DNA of 64,000 nt, taken from the NCBI RefSeq assembly GCF_001401805.1, contig NZ_LKDW01000007.1, positions 1-64,000 of the forward strand, in the 5' to 3' direction. Below the pieces are notes generated by a model that was given only the letters and a program-made list of their open reading frames with translations, was not told where the DNA came from and made no database searches. This DNA comes from Pseudoalteromonas sp. P1-25 (lineage in GTDB: Bacteria; Pseudomonadota; Gammaproteobacteria; Enterobacterales; Alteromonadaceae). A program made the translations under genes and the position numbers. Each line of letters starts with the position of its first letter. Position 1 is the first letter of the stretch. Shown piece by piece: positions 35,470-45,443 of this stretch.

Positions 35470-37581
35470 TTAAAACTTATAGGATGCAGAAAACTTAACG
35501 TTTCTTGGTGTACCAGGTTGTACCCACGCATCAGCAAACGAGTTTGTGTAATACGTTTCATCAAACAGGTTATTTACCTCAGCCGTAATGCCAATCGCGT
35601 CTGTTACTTGGTAATTTACAAATGCACGTACGGTTGTGTAGCTTGGTAACTCAAAGTCGGTACCAAAAAAGCCATTGCGGTTATCAACATATAATAACCC
35701 ACCGCCAAATTTTATTGCTTTGCCATGTAGGTCACCCGATTTAACCAGTTGTAAGCTAAGTTGGTGCTCTGGTACGTTTAACAATGGCTCTCCGGCTTCA
35801 ACGGTGTAGCCAAAGTTAGCATCAAAAAATGAGTTTTCTATTTGAGCATCAACATATGCATACGATGCCCAAATTTCTACACTATCGGTAAGCTCACCCG
35901 TTATATCAATTTCTATCCCTTTACTTTGCGCTTCACCAATCGCTGCATAAGTAAACGCGGTAGGGTCATCTACCACTAGCATGTTGTCTTGCTCTACTTT
36001 AAATACGGCAACCGTTCCAAATAACGCGCCATCGTTTAATGTAAATTTAACCCCAAGCTCTGCAGAAGTGGATTGGTTAGGCTCAAAACCGTCGCCGTTG
36101 GCATCAGCGCCCGAAAGCGGACGAAAGTTTTCACCGTATGCGCCATAAACAGAAACATAATCACTGGCTTCATAAACCACGCCAAGCTGCGGGCTCACGC
36201 GTGACTCAGTTTGTTTTGTTTTTGTGCCTGCTAAACGATTATTTAAGCGCTGCACGTAATCATCAAAACGTGCACCAATACGAATATCTAATTTATCGGT
36301 TAAGCTTATTTGGTCTTGAATGAAAATGCCTACAGACTCTTGAATTTCTACACGGTCAGTATTCGATGTGGGCGTGGGTAATTCATATGCGCCGTAAACA
36401 GGGTTAAATACATTAATGTATTGGTCGCCCCGTACACGCAGAATAACTTGGTCGTTTTCAAATTTATCGCTATCTATACCCATAATTAAACGGTGCTCAA
36501 AACCGCCCAGCTCAATACTTCCGCTTAGCTCTGCACGCAATACGTGGTATTTGGCATCAAAGTCGCGGTAGCGTCTAAAGCGATTTACTTCGCCATCTAC
36601 TACGCCACCAAAACCCGTTTCGGTTGCAAAGCCTTCCATAGAGGTATCGCGGTAGTTTGCACCAAACAAAATGCTCCAGTTATCATTAAAGTCATAAATA
36701 TATTCTAACTGATGCCCCAGTACGTCGGCTTCAATCGGACCATCCCCCGGCTCGCCTAAAAAGCGACTTTCAGGGATAAGCCCAAGCTCACCGTCTATGG
36801 CTAATACGCCTCTATCAAAGGGTACTTCTTGGTTAGAGTATTCAAGTTCGTATATTAATTGGCTGTTGTCGTTTATATTCCACACTATTGATGGGCTAAA
36901 CCCTTGCTTTGTGGTTTCTATTGTATCTCTAAAGCTTTTTGCGTCTTGGTAAAAGCCAACCAGTCTAATTGCTACGTCGTCGTTAAGTGGCGTTGTGTAA
37001 TCAACATCGCCGCGGTAAGTATCAAAACTCCCTACTGAAACTTTAATTTCACCTTCGGTATCAAACGTTGGGCGTTTTGTAACTAAGTTTACTGTGCCAC
37101 CGGGTTCGCCTCGGCCAAATAAAGCGGCACGTGGGCCTTTTAATACCTCAACCGACTCAATACCCGATAAATCACGCGATCCACCAAACCCACGCCCAGC
37201 ATTAAACCCATTTACTAAATAATTACTGGGTAAGTTTTCATCGCCGACAAAACCACGTAATGCAAAACTATTCCAAAGCCCACCAAAGTTGTTTTGGCGC
37301 GCAACAGAAGCTGATAAATCAAGAGCCTGGTCAAGGCTCACTGCACCTGCGTTTTCAAGCGATTCTAAATCAATTTTAAGCTCGGATTGCGGTGTTTCTA
37401 AAGGGCTAAAGTTACCTTGATAAGCTTGGCGAGATGCAACAATCGTCACTTTTTCTATTGCGTCATCCTTTACGCCTTTACTTGGTTGGTTTTGCTCAGC
37501 AGCTATAACTTGGCTGCTAAATAAGCTTACTAAGCACGTACTTAAATAAGTGAGCTTAAGCCCTGTCGGTTTGGTTTTCAT
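35470..37581 (-). CDS. TonB-dependent outer-membrane receptor (siderophore-receptor type)
   Basis: 703 residues: signal peptide (cleavage near VIA-A), a TonB box (KVTIVAS, about residues 44-50), plug domain (ALRGFVGDENLPSNYLVNG and VEVLKGPRAALFGRGEPGG) and a beta-barrel ending in aromatic Phe (SASYKF). The fold matches ferric-siderophore receptors, but this gene closes an operon preceded by a Zur-box-like site. It may therefore take up a zinc chelate instead of iron; that is inference. It lies 84 bases after the ABC permease genes on the same strand. Confidence 0.87.
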   Translation of the reverse strand: MKTKPTGLKLTYLSTCLVSLFSSQVIAAEQNQPSKGVKDDAIEKVTIVASRQAYQGNFSPLETPQSELKIDLESLENAGAVSLDQALDLSASVARQNNFGGLWNSFALRGFVGDENLPSNYLVNGFNAGRGFGGSRDLSGIESVEVLKGPRAALFGRGEPGGTVNLVTKRPTFDTEGEIKVSVGSFDTYRGDVDYTTPLNDDVAIRLVGFYQDAKSFRDTIETTKQGFSPSIVWNINDNSQLIYELEYSNQEVPFDRGVLAIDGELGLIPESRFLGEPGDGPIEADVLGHQLEYIYDFNDNWSILFGANYRDTSMEGFATETGFGGVVDGEVNRFRRYRDFDAKYHVLRAELSGSIELGGFEHRLIMGIDSDKFENDQVILRVRGDQYINVFNPVYGAYELPTPTSNTDRVEIQESVGIFIQDQISLTDKLDIRIGARFDDYVQRLNNRLAGTKTKQTESRVSPQLGVVYEASDYVSVYGAYGENFRPLSGADANGDGFEPNQSTSAELGVKFTLNDGALFGTVAVFKVEQDNMLVVDDPTAFTYAAIGEAQSKGIEIDITGELTDSVEIWASYAYVDAQIENSFFDANFGYTVEAGEPLLNVPEHQLSLQLVKSGDLHGKAIKFGGGLLYVDNRNGFFGTDFELPSYTTVRAFVNYQVTDAIGITAEVNNLFDETYYTNSFADAWVQPGTPRNVKFSASYKF

Positions 37582-37665
37582 TTTTAACCTTATGAATAAT
37601 ATAAGTATTTTATAATTATGTTGTAATTTAAATAGCGCTAAACAAGTGCGTTTAGCGCTGTATTT

Positions 37666-38937
37666 TTAGTTACTGCTTTGAGTGGTGTTTTCAAAACGTG
37701 GCATGTTTTCAAGTGCTCTTTTTGTTGGCTCGCCTTTGTAAAATAACCAAGGGTAGTAAAACTCCCGCAATTGCTTGTGGTAATCCCTAATTTGCTGCTC
37801 ATAATCATAAGCTGCAATCGAGTCAGTTTTAGCGGCACGGGTTAAACTACGCTGTAGTAAAAGCGGTGGCGAAATCAACGATACAAAACCAGCTAGCTCA
37901 TATTTTTTAGCTGCGGCATCGCGGTAGGCTTTCGAAAGCTCAGCGGCTTTTAAATCGCCCATGTGTTGAAATGCGTAATACCATTTCCATTCAAACTCGC
38001 TACTCATATCTATATAAGGCGCAAGCGCTGGGTACTCTTTAATAAAAGGTTGCATGGTTGCAGATTTTGGTAAATCCCAAGCATCGTTTACCGCTTCTCG
38101 CTGGGTAAGCATAATGTCACCCCCTTTAGGAGAGTGCACAGACTGGTTAATAGCAAGGTCGCCTAAAATAGGAATAATAAAAGCAAATAATACCCATAAA
38201 CCAATTAAAGAAGAGGCAACACGCGGTGCACTACTGGCATTTTTACCCCACCACACACTAAGCGCGGTCCAAAAGGCAAGATAAGCAATACATAAAACCG
38301 ATACATAAGCTACTTCAACTGCGTTGGCTCCAGCTATAATTGCCCCCACATAAAATGGCAGCATTAAACACACTATTACTGCTATAAAGCGCACGGTAAT
38401 ACGTGCCCCCCACAATGCAAAGTAAGACTTAGCTGTAGTAACGAGTAAATCGTGCCTGCCGCTGGTACGCTCATTTGCAAATAAATCATGGAACAGCAAA
38501 ATAATAACCAATGGCGCTAACGCACTAATTACAAATACAAAATCGATTTTACCAGCTTGGGCAAGCTCAGCATTTTGTGCATCGCTTTCGTAAATTTGCC
38601 CCTCAAGTGCAAGCAAATTAATACGGTGTTTCCACGGGAATATATCGCGCTCACCTAAAGCCGCAAAGGCAAGCGTTGAAGGCTGCGAATACGTTAAATG
38701 AAAACTGTAATACGCTAGCATGCCCGCATCGTTTTGCTTTTGCTGTACTTTAGCGCGGTCGCTTTGATCTGCTGCTTTTAAGCGCTCTATTGTTTGCTGC
38801 TGGGCATTTACTTCGCTAAGCCCGCTGTATATAGCAAAACCTGATAAAACAAAGCTACACAGCAACAATACCACTAGGTATTTTTGGCGCAGTAAAAAGC
38901 CCCATTCACGTGTAAGTTGTGTAATTAAATAACTCAT
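37666..38937 (-). CDS. ABC-2 type permease with DUF3526-like domain
   Basis: 423 residues. Hydrophobic helices occur near residues 20-40, 145-165, 190-215, 225-245 and 255-275, with a long periplasmic region between the first and second (residues ~50-140). Such permeases with DUF3526-type extracytoplasmic parts work in pairs with a similar partner and one ATPase. The gene overlaps its partner by four bases (ATGA) and lies just before the TonB receptor gene, so exporter and receptor are co-transcribed. Substrate unknown. Confidence 0.75.
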   Translation of the reverse strand: MSYLITQLTREWGFLLRQKYLVVLLLCSFVLSGFAIYSGLSEVNAQQQTIERLKAADQSDRAKVQQKQNDAGMLAYYSFHLTYSQPSTLAFAALGERDIFPWKHRINLLALEGQIYESDAQNAELAQAGKIDFVFVISALAPLVIILLFHDLFANERTSGRHDLLVTTAKSYFALWGARITVRFIAVIVCLMLPFYVGAIIAGANAVEVAYVSVLCIAYLAFWTALSVWWGKNASSAPRVASSLIGLWVLFAFIIPILGDLAINQSVHSPKGGDIMLTQREAVNDAWDLPKSATMQPFIKEYPALAPYIDMSSEFEWKWYYAFQHMGDLKAAELSKAYRDAAAKKYELAGFVSLISPPLLLQRSLTRAAKTDSIAAYDYEQQIRDYHKQLREFYYPWLFYKGEPTKRALENMPRFENTTQSSN

Positions 38938-40382
38938 ATCAAACGTTTTCCTACAAATTTAATACCGCCTAACAGAACTACAATCCATAGCAATAACTGT
39001 AAAAACGCAGGTACACTCCTTTGTGCACGAACATCTGCACTGTCTACATCAAAGTTAAAGTTTTGCAGTATTTGCCAGTTTTCTGCACTTACACGTGCTT
39101 TTTTAGTCGCTACGGCATCGGCATTGCGATTCATATCGGTTTGATAATCAAGTTTTTCAATGTGAACTTTGTTAAGCCCTTGAACAAAATCAAAACGTAA
39201 CTGCTCGGTTTCGCGTAAAAAACGATGGTGGGTTTCTATACTTGTGCCCACCATAATCATCGACAGCGAGCGAATAGCTACCATATGCGATACCCAACCA
39301 AAGTGACGCGATACTTGTGTTTGCTCAAGTTCACTTTGCATACGCTGCTCAGCAAATTGATTAAGCACTTTAGCTTGTTTAGCTTCTGATTCGCTTGCTA
39401 CTAACCCTCTAAAGTTTACCGGCAGCTCATCAATACTATTTACGTTGTACTTTTTAAGGAGTGATTGTTTAAATTGCTTAAATGCAGGATCGTTGGTGTT
39501 ATGGCCATCACCTAGTTTTCTAAGCTCAGCTTTAACGGCAAAATCGGTTTCTATTTTACCGGCAGATGGCACAGCTGTTGAGGCACTGGTACTTGCTACG
39601 CGTGGCATTACAATGCACAGTAAAATCCATACAAACGCAAGCGCCGTAAAGCTACCGCTGTTTTTACTAAACACGCTCGATGCTAATAAAATAAGTAATA
39701 CCCACACAGATAAATACAACGCATACCCGGCAACAAAACTTGCAACTGCTAATAGGCTTTCACCCGCCGATAGCGTCAATAAGGCCGATATAGCCAATGG
39801 CGTAATGATTAAACCCACAACAGAGAGTAAAGCCAACCCTTTACCGGCAATAAGCGTACTGCCTTTGGTGCCTTGCGCTAATAAGTACGACAGCGTTTGC
39901 GATTCACGCTCGCGGCTAATAGAGCTGTAACCAATTAATATAAGCAGTAACGGCGCTAACGTTTGCACTATAAAAGCAGGCGTTAGGCTGCCTAATTTAG
40001 TAAGCGCTGTACCTTGGCGCTGCTCTGCAAACATGGCGCTATTTTGTCTGTGCCCTTCTAAAAATATTGAGTTACCTATGTAGGCATCAATCCCAGGGTC
40101 AAGTGTGCTAAGTGGTGTTGGCGTTCTAAAAGCGTAATGCCCATAATGCACCATTCTGTGTGGATGACGATCGGGTTGATCAACAAAGTTTTCCTCAGCA
40201 TGTGTTTGTAGTTCGTGGCGTGCATGGCTAAGTTCGTGCATTGTAATGGCAGTCACCACCACCGATGAAAGCGTTAATAATAAACCGATAGCTAAAACGG
40301 TCATTGCCAGTTTAGAGCGACGCCAATAGCGCCACTCATCTTTGGCAACTATCACCACCTTTGATAAATTATTTAAGCCCAT
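38934..40382 (-). CDS. ABC-2 type permease
   Basis: 482 residues with an N-terminal helix, a large periplasmic part rich in histidines (for example RHPHRMVHYGHYAF, about residues 72-85), then a cluster of about five helices. The histidine-rich segment would suit metal binding, in line with the Zur-like site upstream, but this is speculative. It is coupled to the ATPase gene by a TAATG overlap and to the second permease by an ATGA overlap, so all three are translated together. Confidence 0.75.
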   Translation of the reverse strand: MGLNNLSKVVIVAKDEWRYWRRSKLAMTVLAIGLLLTLSSVVVTAITMHELSHARHELQTHAEENFVDQPDRHPHRMVHYGHYAFRTPTPLSTLDPGIDAYIGNSIFLEGHRQNSAMFAEQRQGTALTKLGSLTPAFIVQTLAPLLLILIGYSSISRERESQTLSYLLAQGTKGSTLIAGKGLALLSVVGLIITPLAISALLTLSAGESLLAVASFVAGYALYLSVWVLLILLASSVFSKNSGSFTALAFVWILLCIVMPRVASTSASTAVPSAGKIETDFAVKAELRKLGDGHNTNDPAFKQFKQSLLKKYNVNSIDELPVNFRGLVASESEAKQAKVLNQFAEQRMQSELEQTQVSRHFGWVSHMVAIRSLSMIMVGTSIETHHRFLRETEQLRFDFVQGLNKVHIEKLDYQTDMNRNADAVATKKARVSAENWQILQNFNFDVDSADVRAQRSVPAFLQLLLWIVVLLGGIKFVGKRLI

Positions 40383-41161
40383 TACGCGCCTCTTTGTGCA
40401 AACGCAGCATGTACTTGCTCGGTATCAATGCGGCCATTTTCAGGCGCATCAAATTCGCCCACCAGCTCACCGGCTCTTAATAAACCAATACGGTTAGCTA
40501 CTTGGCACGCGCCGTATACATCATGAGTCACCATTAAAATAGTCGCACCTGTTAATGCCAGCTCGCGTACCAGCTGGTTAAACTCATCTATAGCAACAGG
40601 GTCAAGGCCCGAGGTAGGCTCATCAAGTAAAAAGATTGGTGCTTCACGTAAAATAGCCAGTGCAATCGCAGTTTTTTGTCTCATGCCTTTAGAGTACGTT
40701 TGCATAGGGCGCTCCCATGCAGCCTGTTGCAGCGCAACACGATTAAACGCTGCATTTACTTGCTCATCTGTTTTTTTAATATCAGCAAGTGATAAAAAAT
40801 AGTCTACGTTTTCGCGGGCGGTTAAATGCGGGTATAGCGTTGCCGACTCGGGTAAATACGCTGTTTTACCGCGTACAAAATCAAGCGCGTGTGTTACCTC
40901 TTTACCCGCTACCTTTACAGAGCCTTGCGTTGGGTTGTTAAAACCCAGTAACGTTTTTAACGTGGTTGATTTACCCGCACCGTTACCACCAAGTAATGCG
41001 TAAATTTCGCCTGAAGCTACATTAAAATTTAAGTTTTTTAAAATGGCGTTATTTTTAATGCTAAAACTTAACGAGTCGACTTTAATAATTGCTTCGCTAT
41101 TAATAGCTTGGGATTTATTCAGCGGTGTTTGATTAATTGCCGTAGGTGTACTCACATTCAA
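40382..41161 (-). CDS. ABC transporter ATPase of an ABC-2 exporter
   Basis: 259 residues with Walker A GGNGAGKST (about residues 57-65), signature YSKGMRQKTAIALA, Walker B IFLLDEPTSGLDP and switch MVTHDV. The sequence form is that of CcmA/NosF-type ATPases used by ABC-2 exporters. It is first in an operon with two permeases and a TonB receptor. The Zur-box-like dyad starts about 27 bases upstream of its start codon, which places it in the promoter region. Confidence 0.88.
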   Translation of the reverse strand: MNVSTPTAINQTPLNKSQAINSEAIIKVDSLSFSIKNNAILKNLNFNVASGEIYALLGGNGAGKSTTLKTLLGFNNPTQGSVKVAGKEVTHALDFVRGKTAYLPESATLYPHLTARENVDYFLSLADIKKTDEQVNAAFNRVALQQAAWERPMQTYSKGMRQKTAIALAILREAPIFLLDEPTSGLDPVAIDEFNQLVRELALTGATILMVTHDVYGACQVANRIGLLRAGELVGEFDAPENGRIDTEQVHAAFAQRGA

Positions 41162-41187
41162 ACTCTATTTAGGAAAAAACAATGCGC

Positions 41188-41232
41188 GGATGTTATACTA
41201 TATCAAGTAATTTATGCAACACTATAACATCC
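41188..41232. promoter_or_regulatory. Zur-box-like site upstream of the ABC/TonB operon
   Basis: GATGTTATACTATATCAAG (41189-41207) matches the gammaproteobacterial Zur consensus TGTTATA-N-TATAACA at 13 of 14 positions. A weaker second copy lies at 41215-41229 (TGCAACA-C-TATAACA). The whole is also a perfect 10-bp inverted repeat, GGATGTTATA to TATAACATCC. Zinc-responsive control of the operon starting at 41161 is therefore likely. Confidence 0.65.
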
Positions 41233-41456
41233 CCTTTGGTTAACAAATGATAAAATTTTTATATAAAACAGTGCATATTAAAATTTTTTACGCATCACTT
41301 ACTCATTTTTGGCAAATGCTAAAAACAATCCTAAATACTGTGTGTGTTTTTTAGTTATCAGCCTAATTTATTTAGTAAAATGGTGTAGTTAAGTTGGGTA
41401 TATAAAATAATGTGCTATCTTTTTATTATATTAAGTGTAAATAAATACGAGCTAAC

Positions 41457-42719
41457 ATGCTGCATCGAGGCACAATTGCCATAGCGTTATTGGCAACCTT
41501 TGTAACAAATACAACCTATGCAAACGACTTTGATATACAATTTAGTGGATTTGCCTCTTTAACCCTTAGTTACACTGACGACTCAGCTATTGGCTTTGCA
41601 TCTAGCTACTCAAATGAAAACGACGCCGGTTTTTCCGCAACCCGAGACTCTATTGTAGGTGGACAAGCTAATATATCACTGGCTAAAAAATGGGATTCGG
41701 TTTTTCAAGTTGTAATACAAGATCATGCCTTTAAAAGCTTTGATAATTTTTTAGAGCTGGCCTTTGTACGTTACCGCCCTAGCCGCCACTGGGCTATTCG
41801 GGCTGGCAGGCTAAACAGCGACCTTTATTTACTCTCTGAATACCCTTATGTTGGATACGCTTATTTATGGGTGCGCCCACCACATTCGTATTACTCGTTT
41901 GCTAACATTGCAGGCAATTTTGATGGTGTAGATGTTGAATACAGCAAAGCTATAAACGAGGGCTTTTTACGTATTAAACTTGCCTACGGCAGGTCCACCG
42001 CAAAGTTAGAAGCCTATAATGACGACTTTTTTATTGATTTCGATAATTTGGCCACCTTTAGTGCAGCTTATACCTTAGATGCATGGACACTGCGTTTTTC
42101 GTTATCACAATCAAACTTTGGTGATTACAAATTAACGTCTTTAGATGAGTATTTAGGTGCCCTTGATGCAGTACCGCAAAGTATATGGCCGCAAGCACGC
42201 GCTATATCAGATAAATTTAACACTAAAGGTAACAGCATAGAATACGCTGCGTTTGGGGTTACGTACGATCATAACAACTGGCTTATCCAATCTGAACTAG
42301 GTGTTTCAGAGTCTGATTGGATAGTGGCGCCTTCAGTACTAAGCACATATGTTAGCGCAGGTTACCGAGTTGACAACGCAATATTTTATACCGGATTTTC
42401 TGGTGCTAAAAATCGTCGTGATGTAGTCGAAATAACCCCCCCTGTGTTTTTGCCAGGCACGCCAGAGCAAGTGTCTCAACCTATACAACAGCTAGCAGCT
42501 GTAACTCAATCTGCGGTCAGAATTACCAACGTTCACCAGCACTCTATTAACATTGGCGTAAAATGGCACCTATCTGATCGTATTGCGCTAAAAGCCCAGT
42601 TAGACCGCTTTGATATAAAACCCCAAGGCGCTGGTTTATGGAGCTTAAATAACCGCGACGATGCCATAAAAAGTAATACAGTACATATATTTAGTTTAAA
42701 CGCGAGCATGGTGTTTTAG
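41457..42719 (+). CDS. outer-membrane porin-like protein
   Basis: 420 residues with a signal peptide (cleavage near TYA-N, residue ~22), then IQFSGFASLTLSYTDD as a first beta-strand and a barrel-like pattern with aromatic girdle residues. It ends SLNASMVF, a barrel C-terminus with terminal Phe. It precedes, by two bases, a small PstS-like protein gene, which in turn overlaps a diguanylate cyclase gene, so it is part of a three-gene unit. The family is not named with certainty. Confidence 0.68.
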   Translation: MLHRGTIAIALLATFVTNTTYANDFDIQFSGFASLTLSYTDDSAIGFASSYSNENDAGFSATRDSIVGGQANISLAKKWDSVFQVVIQDHAFKSFDNFLELAFVRYRPSRHWAIRAGRLNSDLYLLSEYPYVGYAYLWVRPPHSYYSFANIAGNFDGVDVEYSKAINEGFLRIKLAYGRSTAKLEAYNDDFFIDFDNLATFSAAYTLDAWTLRFSLSQSNFGDYKLTSLDEYLGALDAVPQSIWPQARAISDKFNTKGNSIEYAAFGVTYDHNNWLIQSELGVSESDWIVAPSVLSTYVSAGYRVDNAIFYTGFSGAKNRRDVVEITPPVFLPGTPEQVSQPIQQLAAVTQSAVRITNVHQHSINIGVKWHLSDRIALKAQLDRFDIKPQGAGLWSLNNRDDAIKSNTVHIFSLNASMVF

Positions 42720-42721
42720 TT

Positions 42722-43162
42722 ATGATAAATCACCGTACCCTATTCATTAAAGCTGTAGTGCCTATATGCTTACTTATTCTTAGTGTGCATGCACAATCAA
42801 CAGAGTTTGCCGTAGTCGTAAATAAAAACAACGCAATAAATAGCCTTTCAAAACGCGAAATTATTGATATTTACATGGGCCGCTATTTAACATTCCCAGA
42901 CGGTGAAACCTCACAACCCTTTGATTTACCCGCACAGTCAGCACTTAAAAACGATTTTTACTTAAAGCTAGTTAATAAAGACGAGCAAAAAATAAATGCT
43001 TATTGGGCTAGGCTGTTATTTTCAGGCCGTGCTAAGCCCCCCTCGCCCTCAGCTTCTGTAAAAGATGCGTTAAACAAAATAGCATCATCACCATTTGCGA
43101 TTGGCTACATTCCGCTATCGCAAGTGACCGATGCAGTAAAAGTGGTTTATACAGTTGATTAA
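42722..43162 (+). CDS. small periplasmic PstS-like (phosphate-binding-type) protein
   Basis: 146 residues with a signal peptide (cleavage near AQS-T, residue ~26) and only one lobe of a binding-protein fold: INSLSKREIIDIYMGRYLTFPDGE, KINAYWARLLFSGRAKPPS and SPFAIGYIPLSQV are hallmarks of the short PstS-like proteins found with sensor genes. It is too short to be a transporter component. Its place between the porin-like gene and the cyclase gene suggests it senses a solute for the c-di-GMP output, which is inference. Confidence 0.72.
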   Translation: MINHRTLFIKAVVPICLLILSVHAQSTEFAVVVNKNNAINSLSKREIIDIYMGRYLTFPDGETSQPFDLPAQSALKNDFYLKLVNKDEQKINAYWARLLFSGRAKPPSPSASVKDALNKIASSPFAIGYIPLSQVTDAVKVVYTVD

Positions 43163-44786
43163 ATTTATTAGCCAAAAACTTTATATACGGGTTGCTCTAT
43201 CAATAGCTATGGTTGCTATTGTTGTGTCTATCGTCTCGTCCATGCTGTCGTATTACTCAGGCTTTAAAGAAAAGAAAAACACCAATTACCTACTCGTTAA
43301 ACAACTAGCGCAAACAATGGAAAAAACAGCCGCTATAGCCGCTTACTTAAACGACAAAGAATTAAGCCAAGAAATTGTTAATGGCCTTATCAGTAACGAT
43401 TTAGTACAAGGCGCGAGCCTACAAGGAGAAACAAACGCACAAGGCGAAATAGCGTTGTTTATTGCCAATGGCACGATTAATAAACAAAAAGAAGCCGTGT
43501 CAGTGAAGCTCGTTCACCCTTTTTTAGAAGGCGCCTATATAGGGGGATTATCAATATACCCCGACGATAAATTTATACAGCAACAAGCACAGGCAGCACT
43601 TAAAAAAGAATTTATTTTAATGCTAATACAATCTATTGTAATCGCATTTTTTGTCTCGCTGGTTGTGCAGCGCTGGCTTACTCAACCCATTCAAAACCTA
43701 ACCGACAGCTTTGCTAAAATAAACCCGAGCGAGCCAGAAACCCTTAAAATGCTAACGTTTAAGCAAGGCAAACGAGACGAAATAAGCCGCTTAACGCACG
43801 GTATAAATGCCCTTATGCACGAGCTACATTTAACCATTAGTAATGAGCAAACACTGCGTAAAAAAACCCAAGCGCTTGAAGCTAAATTTAGACTGATATT
43901 TGAACAAGCCAGCGCTGGTATTTGTTTACTTGATGATAAAAACACAATCACCACCTTCAACCCAGCATTTGAGCATTACTTTACGGTACCTGGCGAAAAA
44001 GAATTACCAACTTTGCATTTTCCTGAGCTTTTGGGCAATGTAGATGAACTACAAAGCCTACTGGTCGCTATTCGCTCGGCGCAAAACCCACCGCAAACGA
44101 CCTTAGATATAGAATGCAAAGTGGGTCACAAAACGCTCTGGTTTCATTGCTTATTTGTAAGGCTAACCGACCAAAGAGAAAACAAACGACACTCACACCC
44201 ACAGCAACTAGTAGAAGTTATTTTACATGATGTAACCGATCGTGCAGAACGTGAACTACAAACCCGCTTTGAAGCCGATCATGACCCACTCACAGGCCTA
44301 TTAAACCGACGCGCTGGTGAAAAACGCCTTAATAAAGCCTTACAAGAATGCACTGAACACAACCAACACCTAGTTCTTATGATGATAGATTTAGATAAAT
44401 TTAAACCCATAAACGACACCTACGGCCACGAAGCCGGAGACAAAGTGCTAATTGAAACAGCGCACAGATTTAAAACACTTTTTCATGAAAAAAACGATAT
44501 GTGTATCCGCTTAGGCGGTGATGAATTTATTGTTGCAAGGCTCGTAACTTTTTACGATAAAGCGGCAACACATCAGCAAGCTATTACTTTACTTAATGAA
44601 CTACAACAAGCCATTACTATTGCGCCAAGTAAAACATGTGCCATTGGTGCCAGCATAGGTATTGCGATAGCCCCTACTGATGGCACTCAACTTCACCAAT
44701 TAATGCACAATGGCGATAAAACCCTCTATCACGTAAAAGAAACAGGCCGAGGAAAAGTGGCCTTTTATGAAGATATAAAAAATTAG
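43155..44786 (+). CDS. membrane diguanylate cyclase (HAMP-PAS-GGDEF)
   Basis: 543 residues: TM1 at about residues 12-33, a periplasmic sensor (~35-150), TM2 at ~152-172, a HAMP-type linker, a PAS domain (~240-370) and a GGDEF domain (~375-540). The active GGDEF sequence is intact at residues 454-458. The inhibitory RxxD site is not: Glu445 stands where Arg is expected. The enzyme should make c-di-GMP and lack normal product inhibition. The start is TTG at 43155, overlapping the stop of the PstS-like gene; the next Met lies inside TM1. Confidence 0.86.
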   Translation: MIKFISQKLYIRVALSIAMVAIVVSIVSSMLSYYSGFKEKKNTNYLLVKQLAQTMEKTAAIAAYLNDKELSQEIVNGLISNDLVQGASLQGETNAQGEIALFIANGTINKQKEAVSVKLVHPFLEGAYIGGLSIYPDDKFIQQQAQAALKKEFILMLIQSIVIAFFVSLVVQRWLTQPIQNLTDSFAKINPSEPETLKMLTFKQGKRDEISRLTHGINALMHELHLTISNEQTLRKKTQALEAKFRLIFEQASAGICLLDDKNTITTFNPAFEHYFTVPGEKELPTLHFPELLGNVDELQSLLVAIRSAQNPPQTTLDIECKVGHKTLWFHCLFVRLTDQRENKRHSHPQQLVEVILHDVTDRAERELQTRFEADHDPLTGLLNRRAGEKRLNKALQECTEHNQHLVLMMIDLDKFKPINDTYGHEAGDKVLIETAHRFKTLFHEKNDMCIRLGGDEFIVARLVTFYDKAATHQQAITLLNELQQAITIAPSKTCAIGASIGIAIAPTDGTQLHQLMHNGDKTLYHVKETGRGKVAFYEDIKN

Positions 44787-44796
44787 CTAGCGAATG

Positions 44797-45219
44797 CTAC
44801 AGCATTTTTAAGGCTTTTAAATAATCTTTGTTATAAAAATAAGCCGCTAAACCAAAATACGAAATAACACCTAAATAAGCGATTGGAAAGTGACTATATG
44901 CGCTAAGGTAGATAAGCAATAATATAAAGAACAGGCTAATGCTAAAGCAAACCACTGCCAAAAGCCTGCCTAACCAAGATATAGATTGGGCAGCAATATT
45001 TAAAACAAACAAAACAATAGCGCCAAATATTACATACCCTAAAGTGTTTAAATCTTCGCCATGCGCTAAACCGTCTTCGCTGTAGTACATCATGTAATGA
45101 GCAAGCGGAGTCAGTGCTAATAAAGCCCAAAAACCATAACTGCTCCACGTTGATGAAACAAAATAGTGACTACCAATGTTAGGCGCAGGAAACGATGCTT
45201 TATATCTATTTTGATTCAT
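44797..45219 (-). CDS. small membrane protein of unknown function
   Basis: 140 residues with four hydrophobic helices (about residues 28-48, 62-82, 85-108 and 112-130) and a short soluble N-terminus. No known family is recognised. It is convergent with the cyclase gene; a small hairpin, AATGC-TACA-GCATT (44793-44806), overlaps both stop regions and can terminate the plus-strand operon. No function is suggested. Confidence 0.6.
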   Translation of the reverse strand: MNQNRYKASFPAPNIGSHYFVSSTWSSYGFWALLALTPLAHYMMYYSEDGLAHGEDLNTLGYVIFGAIVLFVLNIAAQSISWLGRLLAVVCFSISLFFILLLIYLSAYSHFPIAYLGVISYFGLAAYFYNKDYLKALKML

Positions 45220-45443
45220 AAGAAATGACCTTTCATTTAGTCTGCTAAACTAAAATAGCTACGCTTATTATTGATTTTTATAAAAATAATTACAACTTAC
45301 TTCATAGTTCACAAATCCACACTAGTAAAAAGTGATAAATCAGCCCTCTAAAACATAGATTTACATCCAAACCTTTAAAGTAAATTGAACAATTAAGTTT
45401 TTGATTGCTAGAATGCCAACCTATTTTTCTATAAAGAGATACA

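Noticed and set aside
35470..37581. Fur-controlled siderophore receptor
   Set aside because: No convincing Fur box was found before the operon, whereas a Zur-like box was; iron transport remains possible but is not supported by the regulatory site.
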